Shown here: positions 46,298-56,494 of the stretch, piece after piece
Layout of the letters: each line of letters starts with the position of its first letter
Position numbering within the stretch: position 1 is the first letter of the stretch
DNA from: Adiantum capillus-veneris
Taxonomy: Eukaryota; Streptophyta; Polypodiopsida; Polypodiales; Pteridaceae
Direction: 5' to 3'
Assembly (NCBI GenBank): GCA_014529385.2
Contig: CM043947.1
Location: 100,551,811 to 100,615,810, forward strand
Length of the DNA stretch: 64,000 nucleotides
Made by a program: the position numbers and the translations under genes
Notes under the pieces: model-generated
Database searches by the model: none
What the model saw: only the letters and a program-made list of their open reading frames with translations
Told to the model about the DNA's origin: nothing

Positions 46298-47587
46298 ATG
46301 TCCACGCATAGACGGCCCAAACCAGAGATAGAGGAGATTGTGTTGCACAACACAAAAGACTCAGAGGGGGTATGGATCCCACAAGTGTTCAAGAAGGGTG
46401 CATGGATCTACATGCTGGACCTCATCGCGTACGGTGTCGAGGCGTATTGGAACGTCATTGGAAGGGTCGGCTATTGACATTCAAAGAAACAAAGTATTGA
46501 ATGGTGGCCATCGTGCAACATGTCTACAGTGCAGCTGAGCTCCACCTCAAGAGAGCTTCTACTCAATTTGCACCTCATTGTAAGTTTTCATGGTTTAGCT
46601 ATCCCATGCATATGTCATGTTTACGTTTATGTGATCATTATGTTTAACTAAGGACATTTGTAAAGATGTTTTTCCATCCAGCTTAGTTGAGGAGCAACCG
46701 CTTGAGTGCCTCTCAGGCACGTTCATGGTTGTGCATGCTCACATTGGGGAGCTTATGTTTCCTAATGTTTCATCGAAAAAACTTACCGAGCAGCGAATAT
46801 TCATGTACTCCCACAAGTACGTGGTGCCGAAGTCAAGCCAAAGCTATGGTAGGTTAGAAGCCATGGAGACACCTTCATTGCAGAGTGCAGAATGGCCAAC
46901 TCCAGACCATTGAGCTTTGCTTTCTTTCAAGCGCAAGGTGCTGCAAGATTTCCAAGGGTCCCTAAAGTTTGGTAAGGCAACCAGATCGGTGGGTCTCAAT
47001 TGGCATTGTCCCATTCATTTATTTGTGCATACATTCCGCTCTCTACCGATTGTAGAAACACCAACAATGTTTGTTTGCAAAGAAGTTGACATAGATGCAA
47101 TGGACACCATTCTAGGTGTCAATTGGGGCTATGTTGACGGTTTGCATGATGGTGACCGTTATAAGTGCAATGTGTCCCCCACACAGCTTTGCCTTCGGTA
47201 TTTGAAAGCAAGGTGCACCTTGTATGCATAGTTTAGCTATGAGAGGTGGATGCACAAACGCTGACAGCCGAAGAAATTCAATCCTTTGAAATTCGTGTCC
47301 GCATGCCCAATAACGAGGTGGAGGTGGTTGCAGTGAATCCGCATTGGAGTCTTGCCAATCTTCGGGAACACTTTGTCATAATGGGATTCGAGGATGTCGG
47401 TAATGCAAGTTTCAAACTAGAACAACACAAGGTTTGCTTTGTGCTTCCTTAGCTACCTTTTCTTATTTTTTGTGGGTTTTTGTATTTTGATTGCCCATTT
47501 TTGGTTGTATAGATTGGAAGGCGGATGGAGGCCACTATCCTTGTTTACAAAGATTGGGCTACAGACGAAATCATCTTGTCTAAGTGA
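46298..47587 (+). pseudogene. H3 transposon gene 1, protein with C-terminal ubiquitin-like domain
   Basis: ATG at 46,298 (MSTHRRPKPEIEE) after a CT-rich leader. Exon 1 ends 46,579 at T|GTAAGT; exon 2 starts 46,687 after CTTAG and joins in phase as FEEQPLECLSGTFMVVHAHI. Exon 2 ends 47,431 (CAAG|GTTTGC) and exon 3 is 47,513-47,587. The last about 75 residues (QSFEIRVRMPNNEVEVVAVN, NLREHFVIMGFED, ATILVYKDW) look like a ubiquitin-like beta-grasp fold. The rest is unrecognised. Lesions: a frameshift near 46,440, TGA at 46,496 and 46,911, TAG at 47,229 and a 1-bp shift at about 47,243. If Ubl-like, it may act as a modifier or adaptor in transposition; this is inference. Confidence 0.7.
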
Positions 47588-47711
47588 ATTGGCTTGTAAC
47601 TTTAATCGTTTATATATTGGATATTTTATTAAAGATTTTGAAAAGTTTTAAGGTGGTGTAAATTTATTTTTTAAATCCATATTTTTTATTTTTTTCGAGA
47701 TAGAATATGTC

Positions 47712-47718
47712 TATATAA
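47712..47718 (+). promoter_or_regulatory. Putative TATA box of gene 2
   Basis: CTATATAAGG lies 88 bp upstream of the ATG at 47,800, following the end of gene 1 by about 125 bp, so gene 2 probably has its own promoter. Confidence 0.6.
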
Positions 47719-47799
47719 GGAGGACCACCTCCTCATTTCACCATTTTCATCCCAGCATTGCAGAGAGACCTAGCATACCCAATCACGCAAAGAGAAGAC

Positions 47800-49361
47800 A
47801 TGGCTGCTACTAGTGCTTTAGATGCATTCCTTACTGAGGTTGGGCATGCAAATCGCCCTGAGCTTCAAGCATTTTTCACAACCCAACCCGATTTGGAAAC
47901 CACCTTGACCCTCCACTCTCAATCTCTTGAGCACATTACTTCATACATTTCCACGTGCATGGGGAGATTCATTGTTGAGTTACCAAATCGTCCAGGGAAA
48001 AGGGTCCCTGAAGGCCTTCTCCACCACATCTACCAAGGGGACAGGCCATTTCATCAGCGGCTTGCACGCTTTGCCACCATAGCACAACCCGTCGGACAAT
48101 ATGTGCGGCTTGAAGCTGATGATGTGTGAGCAATGCGTAAGGGAAGGATCGGAAACACTTTTTTCTCTGTTCAGGCCATAATGATCTTCCTCCTTCACGA
48201 GTGCCCAACAAGCCCTCACGTAGTGCTACCTCACTTGCAGATCGACGGGGTATTGGCTGATGTGAAGGACCCCAAGCCCGCGGCCATTGACTCATCCGCA
48301 GAGGAGAGGACGCTTGCCTTGACCTACCCTATAGGAATTCAAGGCCTCTTGGAGGCCTCTCCATCAGTCGGTTCATCCTCGGGACCACCAGAAGGAACCA
48401 CCACTCGGGATGCCATCCCTGAGGTAGAGATTACCCGCTTCTCTTCCATTGTCGTGGGTGGGGAGGAGTTTGTGTTTATGCACGATCTGGAGAAATCCTT
48501 TGAACTTCGCATGGATGAGTGTTTCGCCATCCTCGATGCCCATGCAAAGTTTGAGCTTGATACCACCACCTCCCATGACGATGATCTCCTACTGCCCATG
48601 GGGAATACTTTGGCGGACACAGTGGCGATCGCACAAGCCGAGGTGGCAGCGGCCGAGCAGGCCAAGGTCTCTGAGGAGGAGTTTGTGGCCGTGCAAGCCA
48701 TGTGTTTGGCTAAACGCACAAGAGTGGATTCATCACCACCTACTGCAACACCTGTTTTGCTTGATCCAAAGGGGAAGTCAAGCGTGGATCTTTACTTGCA
48801 CCCGGATGCCGATGAGGAGGATCGTAGACAAGAGGTATAGATGCTCACTTACATTTGATTGTTACAAATGATTTTTTTAATGTTATATCATAATTCTGTG
48901 CCATATCTCAGAAAACCTATGTTCTGCAAGATGTTTTGGAGGTTGACGCCTGGGCGCAACGGTCAGGGGGGAGGAGGACGCCGTTCGGACCTCAAGTGGC
49001 ACTTGCTCACTACCTCGGCACACTTCCCATTGGTGTCGTGGTGTTTGTCCATGACAACTACTCTCCCAATGGTCGCTACAACATTTTTGCTCTCCGTTCA
49101 CTCTCCAAGGCGTTGTGTTTAACAACACTTGCCCAAACGGCCAACCTTGTAGTGCTTGTAAAGAAAGATTTTGCAATATCCACTTTCGGTGTAAACTTTC
49201 GCGGGCGCCTTATTGCCCATGTCGGCATGAACCAAGCTGTAGTGGTTAATGACACCCAAGAAATCACAACCACTTTACTTAACAAGGAGCCACCCCAAAA
49301 GGCCAAGCGCCAGAAAATTGTAATTAGAAAGATCCTAAAGCAAAAGCCGGATATCATGTAA
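47800..49361 (+). pseudogene. H3 transposon gene 2, unknown protein of about 495 codons
   Basis: ATG at 47,800 (MAATSALDAFLTEV). Exon 1 runs to 48,834 (CAAGAG|GTATAG) and exon 2 from 48,912 (ATCTCAG|AAAACC) to 49,361; both are in phase 0 and add up to 495 codons. One in-frame TGA (48,127) is the only lesion. The N-terminal third is helical with LHHIYQGDRPFHQRLARF. The middle is acidic and Ala/Glu-rich (AQAEVAAAEQAKVSEEEF). Exon 2 is globular with VDAWAQRSGGRRTPFGP, LGTLPIGVVVFVHDNY and FGVNFRGRLIAHVGM, ending in a basic tail (KAKRQKIVIRKILKQK). I do not recognise the family. The basic tail suggests nucleic-acid binding or nuclear import. It converges on the transposase gene with about 1.25 kb between. 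Confidence 0.7.
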
Positions 49362-49598
49362 AGCATTGATTTCTTTAATGAAACTACTTTTTGCTGTCTA
49401 TGACTCTCTTTCTTGCAAGGTTTTGAATTTCTTATATGTTGGGCTTCCATTGTGTATGAGAAGCACCATAATTTTGGCTATGACTACTAAAGGGTTTGGC
49501 AGGCATTAAAATTTAAAAAATGTATACTTTGTTATTTCTAGGCTTCCAAAGTTATGTATGTGCCTAGTAAAGGAATTGGAAGTCCCTAAACAATGCTT

Positions 49599-49662
49599 CC
49601 ACAAGGGCGCGCATTAGGGCTTTCCATCAGCAGATGAAGTGTGCAAATGCGCGCCCTTGTGG
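49599..49662. repeat. Hairpin 1 in the convergent intergenic region
   Basis: 17-bp perfect inverted arms CCACAAGGGCGCGCATT (49,599-49,615) and its complement (49,646-49,662), separated by 30 bp. Confidence 0.93.
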
Positions 49663-49681
49663 CAGATGAAATTGGACACAT

Positions 49682-50026
49682 CTAAGAGCATACCCAAGTA
49701 CAAAACAGAGTTTCAAGGCATTAATACCCAGTTGCAAAATAGAAACACATGGATACCCAAGTAACCTTAAGCCCATCTTGCCCCAGATACCTAAAGATGT
49801 ATTAACAAACCACAAAACTGTGGCAATATCTAAACCCTTCTTGGAGAATAGGAGCATATCCAGTTACAAAACAGAGTGAGAAGACAATAATACCCAGCTG
49901 CAAAACAGGAAGACATGGATACCCAGGTAACCTTAAGCCCATCTTGCCCCAGATACCTAAAGTTGTATTAACAAACCACAAGAGTAAACTTTGTGGCAAT
50001 ATCTAAGACCTTTCTGGAGTTTAGGA
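49682..50026 (+). repeat. Two tandem copies of a about 168-bp repeat
   Basis: Copies at 49,682-49,849 and 49,850-50,026 share taaccttaagcccatcttgc, cccagatacctaaag and gtattaacaaaccacaa, with scattered differences. They lie between the two hairpins. Confidence 0.88.
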
Positions 50027-50160
50027 CTGACATGGACTAAGGGGGGATGAATTCCAGTAGCATCTATGCTAATTGAAGCATTGAAGCAAACAAAACATAC
50101 TTATTGCTTGTCAAAATTGTCTGGAAACCACTGGAGAGTGTCAGCAAAGCACTAGGAGAG

Positions 50161-50232
50161 GCTGCCACAAGGGCGCGCATTATGTCCATCCATAGGCCTC
50201 TGGAAGCCCCAAATGCGCGCCCTTGTGGCAGC
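50161..50232. repeat. Hairpin 2 in the convergent intergenic region
   Basis: 21-bp perfect inverted arms (50,161-50,181 and 50,212-50,232) around the same core as hairpin 1, CCACAAGGGCGCGCATT, with a 30-bp spacer of different sequence. Confidence 0.93.
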
Positions 50233-50613
50233 CAACTTGGGGGCATTCCAAGCCATTTTAAACACTTTGTAGATGTTTTTGCCATGCAATAGTGAGTCAC
50301 ATGGCATGGATACATCAGGAAGTGCATGCCCCACTTAGCCAAGGTGCTAAACGTAGGCAATTTTTCACAATAACAAGCTAATGGCTACATACATACAATA
50401 GAAGGTAGACAAAACTTGAACCACTGCTACATTGCATGGTGCAGAATTAAAACAATACAATGCGCACTGGGGTATACAATAAAAGACGCTTATATTCAAA
50501 TTCTTCCCAATACAATGCACAGAGTGGGATATAGAATCAAAAGACGCTTGTATTCAAATTCTTCCCAATCTTGGAGTTCCGTAAATACAAAAAGGTTGAT
50601 GCCTAATTACAAG

Positions 50614-51120
50614 CTACTCCTCATGGCGCAAACAGCGAGCAAGCTGCATATCCTTGGGCATAATGGTTACACGCTTTGCATGGATGGCACAGAGGTTAGA
50701 ATCCTCGAATATGTCAGTCAAATATTGCTCTGCTGCCTCTTGGAATGCCTCTATGGCCACGGCGCCCATCCGAAACTAAGTGTTGTACAATTGCAAAACC
50801 TCCCTGCATAGCGTTGCAAAAGGGGCCCTCCAAATCAAGAGCTCGGTGCTCTTTTGATAGTGTCGAATCTCCGCAAAAGCACGGCTGCGCTTTCGTACCT
50901 TCTGAGGTCGACGTGGAGGTGCATTTTTGGCACGAGTCGGGACAACTTGCTTCCTCTTCTTGTAGACAATGCTCTTTCTCTTTTTTTTCTGCACAGGCAC
51001 TTCCAACACCTCATAATCGGATTCCACCCACTCTCCATCTGATTCGTGCTCTTCACTATCGACCGGATGTGATAGTGTAGGTCCACTCCCTTTAGGAAGT
51101 GTCTTACCCCCAATAGACAT
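50614..51120 (-). pseudogene. Histone H3-like domain of the transposase (part of the gene above)
   Basis: Listed separately because it could be mistaken for a free-standing histone gene: an ATG at 51,120 (MSIGGKTLPKG) opens a 114-codon frame. The tail lacks the canonical H3 start (ARTKQTARKS) and is acidic then strongly basic (VQKKKRKSIVYKKRKQ). The fold region matches H3 helix alphaN, alpha1, alpha2 and alpha3, closest to the universal [21 protein letters not shown] block. The alpha1-loop1 part (LLIWRAPFATLCREVLQLYN) departs from canonical H3 and recalls CenH3-type variation. A TAG at 50,776 interrupts it between alpha1 and alpha2; the frame then runs to 50,614. It lies in the same frame as the catalytic Glu exon, with only one TGA (51,235) between. 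Confidence 0.9.
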
Positions 51121-54015
51121 GTGAGCCTGATAAGTTTGTATTTGGACGGACGACTGTCGCGACGCCCAGACGTTGCCTTTTCGATATTTAGTTGCACGCC
51201 AAGCTTCGTGGTCGAGGGACGCTCGCGAGCGTTTTCACTTCTCGGATGCTGCAGTACGGGAAGCGTTGCGTAACTGCTTTGCTAACATCGATTCTCTTGC
51301 TTTCTCAATAGTACGAGTTCTCCCAAAGGTGTGCCTAAAAAACCAATTAAACATCTCTTGGAGGTAGTTGGAGTGTGAACTACCACCACCATGCCGAGTA
51401 TTCTTGAAGTAGACTCCTTTTGCTCGATAGTGGGACTTCTCCATGCCTTGTGTACTCCATATATCAAGCGAACCATAGCGGTCCATGAAGTATGCACCAT
51501 GCGCATAGAGAATATGCTAAAACAACCAAAAAGGAGATAAGCGAATAGAAAAGTTACATTTTCAAACATTGCATATGTATTAAGTCCGTTAAAACAAACC
51601 ATGTAGTGTGTAATCTTGCTTTCAGACCATCCGTCCTTAGCGGCCTTTGTGAATTCATAAAGAACCTTCTTGAACTCCTCTCGCTGCTCAATGGTGGTGC
51701 TTGAAAGATTCATCAATTGCACAACCTTTTGAAAGGATGACCATACTAGCTTGCATTGGTTAGCAACCTCCACATTGGGATCTTTGTCCATCCTGCATGA
51801 ACACAAATCTTTCCACAACTCCCACCGCTTCTCAATTGCTAGATCGACACTTGCCTTGGATACCTGCATTGGAGACTTTGACATCTTCTTGAAAAATCGA
51901 CGTGCTTTGGCTCCATTAATGGAAACCTTCTGTGCCACCTCATATGTCTTCTCCCTACAAGTCTCTGCTACAATGTTCACCCTTGATCTGTGACATCCAA
52001 TCTCATTAAGGAGCGTCTCCACCCCCTGCAAGGAGTATTTTGACCGTCGAAGGGGCTTCATTGTGAAAGCATAATCAATGTGATGCTTTAAGATCCTATC
52101 AAATATTCGCATAAACGCATGCAATGTGAAAAAGTGAACATTGTTGAGGGAGAAGGGAATTATGGGGTTCCACCAAGGATCTTTTCTATCCCTATTGGGC
52201 ACCTGCAGCATATCACATGAAAGAACCGAACTTTGTCACTCCCTATTTATATGGTCATCATTATCATCGTCCTGACCTTCCACTTGAGTTGCTCGACTTG
52301 CCTTATGCCCTTTCGTACAGAATGGACAGGGAAGTAAAGAATTTGCACCTTGTTTGCATCCAAGCATGCACTTTATGGTCTTTAGATCACCACCTAAATG
52401 CCATTCAACATCAAACTCCCCACATCCTGGAACCATGAGCTTCTCACCCTTTATTTGAGCTTTAATGACCTCTGTGACCCATGGGATTCTACTGAAAATC
52501 CATGCAAGGACTTCATGTGTCTCTTTCGGAACTTCAATTGCACCAAGCCACCATAGATCCTTCTCTGATTGCACACTAAAAGAGGGCTTTGTCGCTTCAC
52601 TCGAACTGCAAGATTGCTTGGCATAAGCTAGGGCTTCATTCATAAGCGTGATGCTCATTCTCTCCAACTTTCTCCCTTTAACAATTACACACTCATCCAA
52701 CTTCAGCACGAACACAAGCTTGCCTTCAAGAACTGTCAACAACATAAAGCCTCAGAATGCATGTTATGACACATCATAGAGCATGTAGGCAACTCTAAAC
52801 TAACCTGCATCACTCAAATTGTAGAAAACAGCCATGGACTGCTGCAATTGTATCAAGTCCACAAAGATATTGTTGAATTTGGTGTAAACAAACCCTTCGG
52901 TCCACAACACACTGTTAGAAACAGCACCACTTCCCTTCCCGCGGCCCTTCCTTCCTTGTGATTTGCTACGGAGCGGCTGAAGAGGCATCGTGTCTTCAAT
53001 ATACAAGTAGTCCCCTAATCGGTGAACAACATCTTCATTTGACACCTTCTTGGCAATCTGCACTCTGTGAGGAAGTGGGAATAGGTTTTCAGTGACTCCT
53101 CGACTTCTTAATGCATCTTTTAACACTTGATGTATTGCTTGATAGCCCTTGGTACTAATCCCAACAGCATCACAAATATCCTGAACATCTAGATCAGTGA
53201 CAATATTAGAAAAATCTCTAAGAACTCTCTTAGTGATTGCGTCTTTCAAGTGTTTTGCCTCTGGAGCATGAAGCATCCCAATAAAATCCTCTTTGTTGAA
53301 ACAAGAACGAAGTAAAGTAGCCCTAGCTGACGCATTCTCGCTGCTGCACGTTTCTTGGACGAAGTTCCTATTTCCCAAAACAACAATGATGAGCCGTATT
53401 AAACTTAAAAAACATGAGGGATAGAACATGTTACCTCATAGCTGTCACCCTTCGTTTTCTTGCACCTCCACGTGGTGCAAGAGTCTGAATTTCAGACAAC
53501 TCTCATTTCCTCACCCTACCTCCCATAGCAGTACTCTTCATGTGTGAAAGAGTATCCTCAAGCTTTTTAATTACATTTTCCTTGGTTGTGATGGTGCTCT
53601 TTGCCTCCTCAAGCGCACTAGTAGCTGTTTGCATCTGAGCTTGAAGATTGTGGAAACTCTCATTGAGCAACTGCCAATGACGCAAGTAGATCTCAGACCG
53701 CGCAATCTCGTGTTTGTTGAGTCTCTTGCAGTAGCCCAACAAACCTTGCTCTCCATTTCCAACGTATTGCAACAGTGATGGAATGTTTGTAAAAGACGGA
53801 TGAACATTGAGAGAAGGATCCTTTGGATACAAGCATCCGTCTGTCCAGAGATCCACATTCTTCTCCCCTTGAGCGCGGCGTTCGTTGGCTGAAGGTAATG
53901 TACCCAAGCATGTTTTCTTTGTCGGAACATACTCTTGAGGTAGGTGTAGGAAAAGCCCTGGAGACCTACCACGTGAAGAGCTTGCTGGGACATTGGTCAC
54001 GTCGTCAAGAGGCAT
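50614..54015 (-). pseudogene. DDE transposase with C-terminal histone H3 domain, four exons, four nonsense codons
   Basis: Exons 54,015-53,435, 53,367-52,805, 52,732-51,600 and 51,516-50,614 join at consensus GT/AG sites in phases that keep one frame (3,180 nt, 1,059 codons plus stop). N-terminus: low complexity, then a coiled coil (LQAQMQTATSALEEAKSTI). Core: LVFVLKLDECVIVKGRK (candidate first Asp 394); EWHLGGDLKTIKCMLG (candidate second Asp 497) followed by CPFC (517-520); NVHFFTLHAFMRI; THYM/HILYAHG across the last intron; GSLDIWSTQGMEKSHYRAK (candidate Glu 785). This D-C2C-E order recalls CMC and Transib/RAG transposases. After a basic linker the frame enters a histone H3 fold (about 970-1055): [57 protein letters not shown]. 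In-frame stops: TGA 53,503, TGA 52,236, TGA 51,235, TAG 50,776; no indels. Confidence 0.88.
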
Positions 54016-54281
54016 TGTAGGATGGAGAGATGGAGCTTGAAGGATGGAGAGATGGATCTTGAAGGATGGAGAGATAGAGCTTGTAGGATGGAGAGATGGA
54101 GCTTGAAGAATGGAGAGATGGGTGCGTAGGTGCAGCAGCAAGTGCAGGTGCAAGGGGGATGGGTGTAGGAGAGGAGCTTAGATTAGGAGAGAGAGTTTTC
54201 AATTTTGGGGGGAATTTTCTAAAAGTTTGGAGAGAGTCAAAAAATGTTGAATTTTGAGTAATTTAACTTAAAAAACTTTTT

Positions 54282-54650
54282 TTTATTATGTGTATATGTT
54301 GGGGGTACTTTTTAGGGGGGAATAGAGTTTTTTTGAAAGTTTTTGAAAAAAGTCATTTTTTTGACCTCTTTGACCCACGGATTTGCTTAGGTGGCATGGG
54401 AGAGTTAAGAGTCCACTTACAAGTTAGCCAAAAAGGTAGAGAGAGAAGACCCCCTACCCCCCTACTTTTCAAATGGTTTACCCCCCCCTTCCCTACTTTT
54501 TAAATGGTTACCCCCCCCCCCCCCCCCCCCCCCCCCTTCCCCCTACCTTTTTAGGGGTCAAAGGTGGAGGAGACCCTACTAAAATAGCCCCATTCAAAGC
54601 CTTTGTCCCCCTTAATCTTGGTAGGCTTCCTTTAAATTAGGGATTCTTAC
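54282..54650. other. Right subterminal region of the H3 transposon
   Basis: Non-coding; contains a poly-C run (about 54,511-54,537) and other C-rich stretches. Reverse-complement fragments of the left subterminal region (45,609-45,960) can be seen, e.g. a gggggggtaaa-type run, suggesting that the inverted repeats were once longer. Confidence 0.6.
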
Positions 54651-54678
54651 AAGGCCCATGGAGAGTCCATTTTTTTCC
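54651..54678 (-). repeat. Right terminal inverted repeat of the H3 transposon
   Basis: Inverted partner of 45,581-45,608, ending ...TTTTTTTCC before the TA target site. Confidence 0.9.
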
Positions 54679-54680
54679 TA

Positions 54681-56494
54681 ATGGATCACCACATGCCTCC
54701 AGATTGTTGACGAGCTAGATCGAATGTCACTGCACTTGGAATGGAGTATGAGAGTATCCATGCGTGCGTCAACGATTGCATGCTATACCGCAATGAGCAT
54801 GCACATGCTACCTCATGTCCCATGTCGAGGAAGCACGATACAAGACCAGAGTGAGCGGGCCGCACCTACCCCGTAAGGTATTGAGACATTTTCCATTAAT
54901 GCCATGCATTCAACACATGTTTAAAAGTAGGTCTATCGTGGAGCTTCTCGCATGGCACGCCAACCACTTCTCAAATGATGGAATTATGCGTGTCCTTGCC
55001 GATTCATCTGCATGGAGGCACATCAAAACTCAATGGTCAGAGTGTGGGTTGGAGCCTCGACATTTGAGGCTTGGGTTTGCAAGTGATGGTGTCAACCCCT
55101 TCGGCACTAAGTCTAGTTCATGGAGCACTTGGCCTGTGGTGATCCTCAACTGCAAAATTACACCATGGGAGACAACCAAGAAGGGTAATATTCTTCTTTC
55201 CTTGCTTGTGCCAGGGAAGGACAAAGTGTCAAATATTGGCGTCTACCTCAATCCCCTCACCGAGGAGTTGGAAGAGTTATGGAGAGGCATTCCCCTTGTA
55301 GATGTCTCACTTGCAAAGGGGGGAAGAGAAGCCGTTGAGGGGAATCCTTATGTGGACTATGCACAACTATCCTGGGCTTGGACAAATTTCTGGCATCTCT
55401 CTTTTTCTCTCTCTCTTTCTATCTCTCTCTCCCTTTAGTTTTGTCTCTCTCTAACGATATGATATGTATGCATAATTGTTCACATCGAGTCACAATGCAT
55501 GTCCTACTTGCGGGCCATCATTGGTGACAAAAAGGCCCGATCCCTTGTGCAAGGTAATCTATCCAAACAACCATCATTTCTTACCCCAAGGGCATAGCAA
55601 GCACAAGGCTCCAACAAATAAGAAGACCCCTCTAAAGCTCACGATGGCAGATTGGGCAACCATTTGGGAAGAGCAATACAACAACAATCCGACTCCATGC
55701 CCTCCACCAAAAGGTATGTCCAAGTATTCCATATATTTAAGGCTTCCATATTGGAAGGAGTTAAAAATGTAACACCTCTTGGATCCCATGCACATATTCA
55801 AGAATGTAGCACAAACACTATCGGACCACATTATTGGCAATAAGGACTCTTTGGGTGTGATGAGGCTTCTGAAACGTCTCCCCACCTTGCTACTCTACGC
55901 CATGCCCCCAATGCCAAAGACTGTGCTTCCTAAAGCACCATGGATGCTTGCCAAAGAAGAATTAGACAAAGTGAAGGGTACCATTGCTTCTATTCGCACA
56001 CCAACAGGATACATGAGGTCGCTAAAGGGAGCTTTCACAAAAGCAAAGAAAGGTGGAATCGTTCAATTGTATGGGTTGAATGTTCATGATTGGCACAAGA
56101 TGATTCAGATAATGTTCCTCTCCCTATTCTACGTATTTTTTGTGTTATGACTTTCTCACTTTCCCTCCCCCTAATTTACATTGTAGTTCATTCTGCCACT
56201 GAGTATGTGTATATGTCGAGACAAGAAAGTGAAGGATGCTATTTTCAAACTTGGAGAGCTAGTAAGGTACACCACAAGACTCCACTCAACTACACTTTTT
56301 TTTAATTTACACAATAATCTCAACTAGCACTTAGTGTATCCTTGTGTGTTTTCTTGCAGATTTGTGAGCTCTAAGGAAATTGAAATAGATGCTATCCCTG
56401 GTGCTCAAACACTTGCAACAGAAACTATATGTGCCATTGAGGATGCATTTCCTTGATCGGTCCTTCTTAGTCAAATTCACCTCTTGGTTCACGT
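54681..56494 (+). pseudogene. CACTA 2 TNP2-type transposase, middle part
   Basis: Resumes after the TA duplication as MDHHMPPD and continues ALGMEYESIHACVNDCMLYR, then (from 54,815) PRKVLRHFPLMPCIQHMF, GLEPRHLRLGFASDGVNPFG and TWPVVILNCKITPWETTKKG, the Transposase_21 (PF02992) core. A CT-rich intron-like gap (about 55,395-55,475) is followed by HNACPTCGPS (C2C motif), YPNNHHFLPQGHSKHK, LRLPYWKELK and HLLDPMHIFKNVAQTLSDHI. It ends in TETICAIEDAFP and IHLLVHV at 56,494, where the gag-only LTR element is inserted. It keeps the central part that CACTA 1 has lost, but has stops and shifts of its own. Confidence 0.88.

Larger units (their letters stand above)
45581..54678. mobile_element. 9.1-kb DNA transposon with histone H3-fused transposase, TA target duplication
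   Basis: The ends are inverted repeats: GGAAAAATATGGACTCTCC at 45,581 against GGAAAAAAATGGACTCTCC read inward from 54,678, continuing to TGGGCCTT with 2 mismatches in 27-28 bp. TA lies on both sides (45,579-45,580 and 54,679-54,680). Removing the element and one TA restores the CACTA 2 exon in frame (LPKA-LMDHHMPPD), which fixes both borders. Inside are two plus-strand genes (46,298-47,587; 47,800-49,361) and a convergent minus-strand transposase gene (54,015-50,614). Leaders of the first and last genes share an inverted CCCCCCAAAAT...CTCTCTCTCC block (45,921-45,953; 54,185-54,218). All three genes carry nonsense codons, so this copy is dead. I do not recognise a named superfamily. Confidence 0.93.

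Noticed and set aside
46298-49361. Cellular genes between repeats
   Set aside because: Both lie inside the TIR-bounded element and share its pattern of nonsense codons.
50776-51120. A free-standing host histone H3 gene
   Set aside because: The frame upstream of its ATG is open except for one TGA and joins the transposase exon, the tail is not H3-like, and it lies within the TIR-bounded element. A separate gene is possible but less likely.
50614-54015. U-to-C RNA editing as a way to read the TGA/TAG codons
   Set aside because: Such editing is known from organelles of ferns and hornworts, not from nuclear mRNAs, and nothing in the sequence supports it here. Deamination is simpler.
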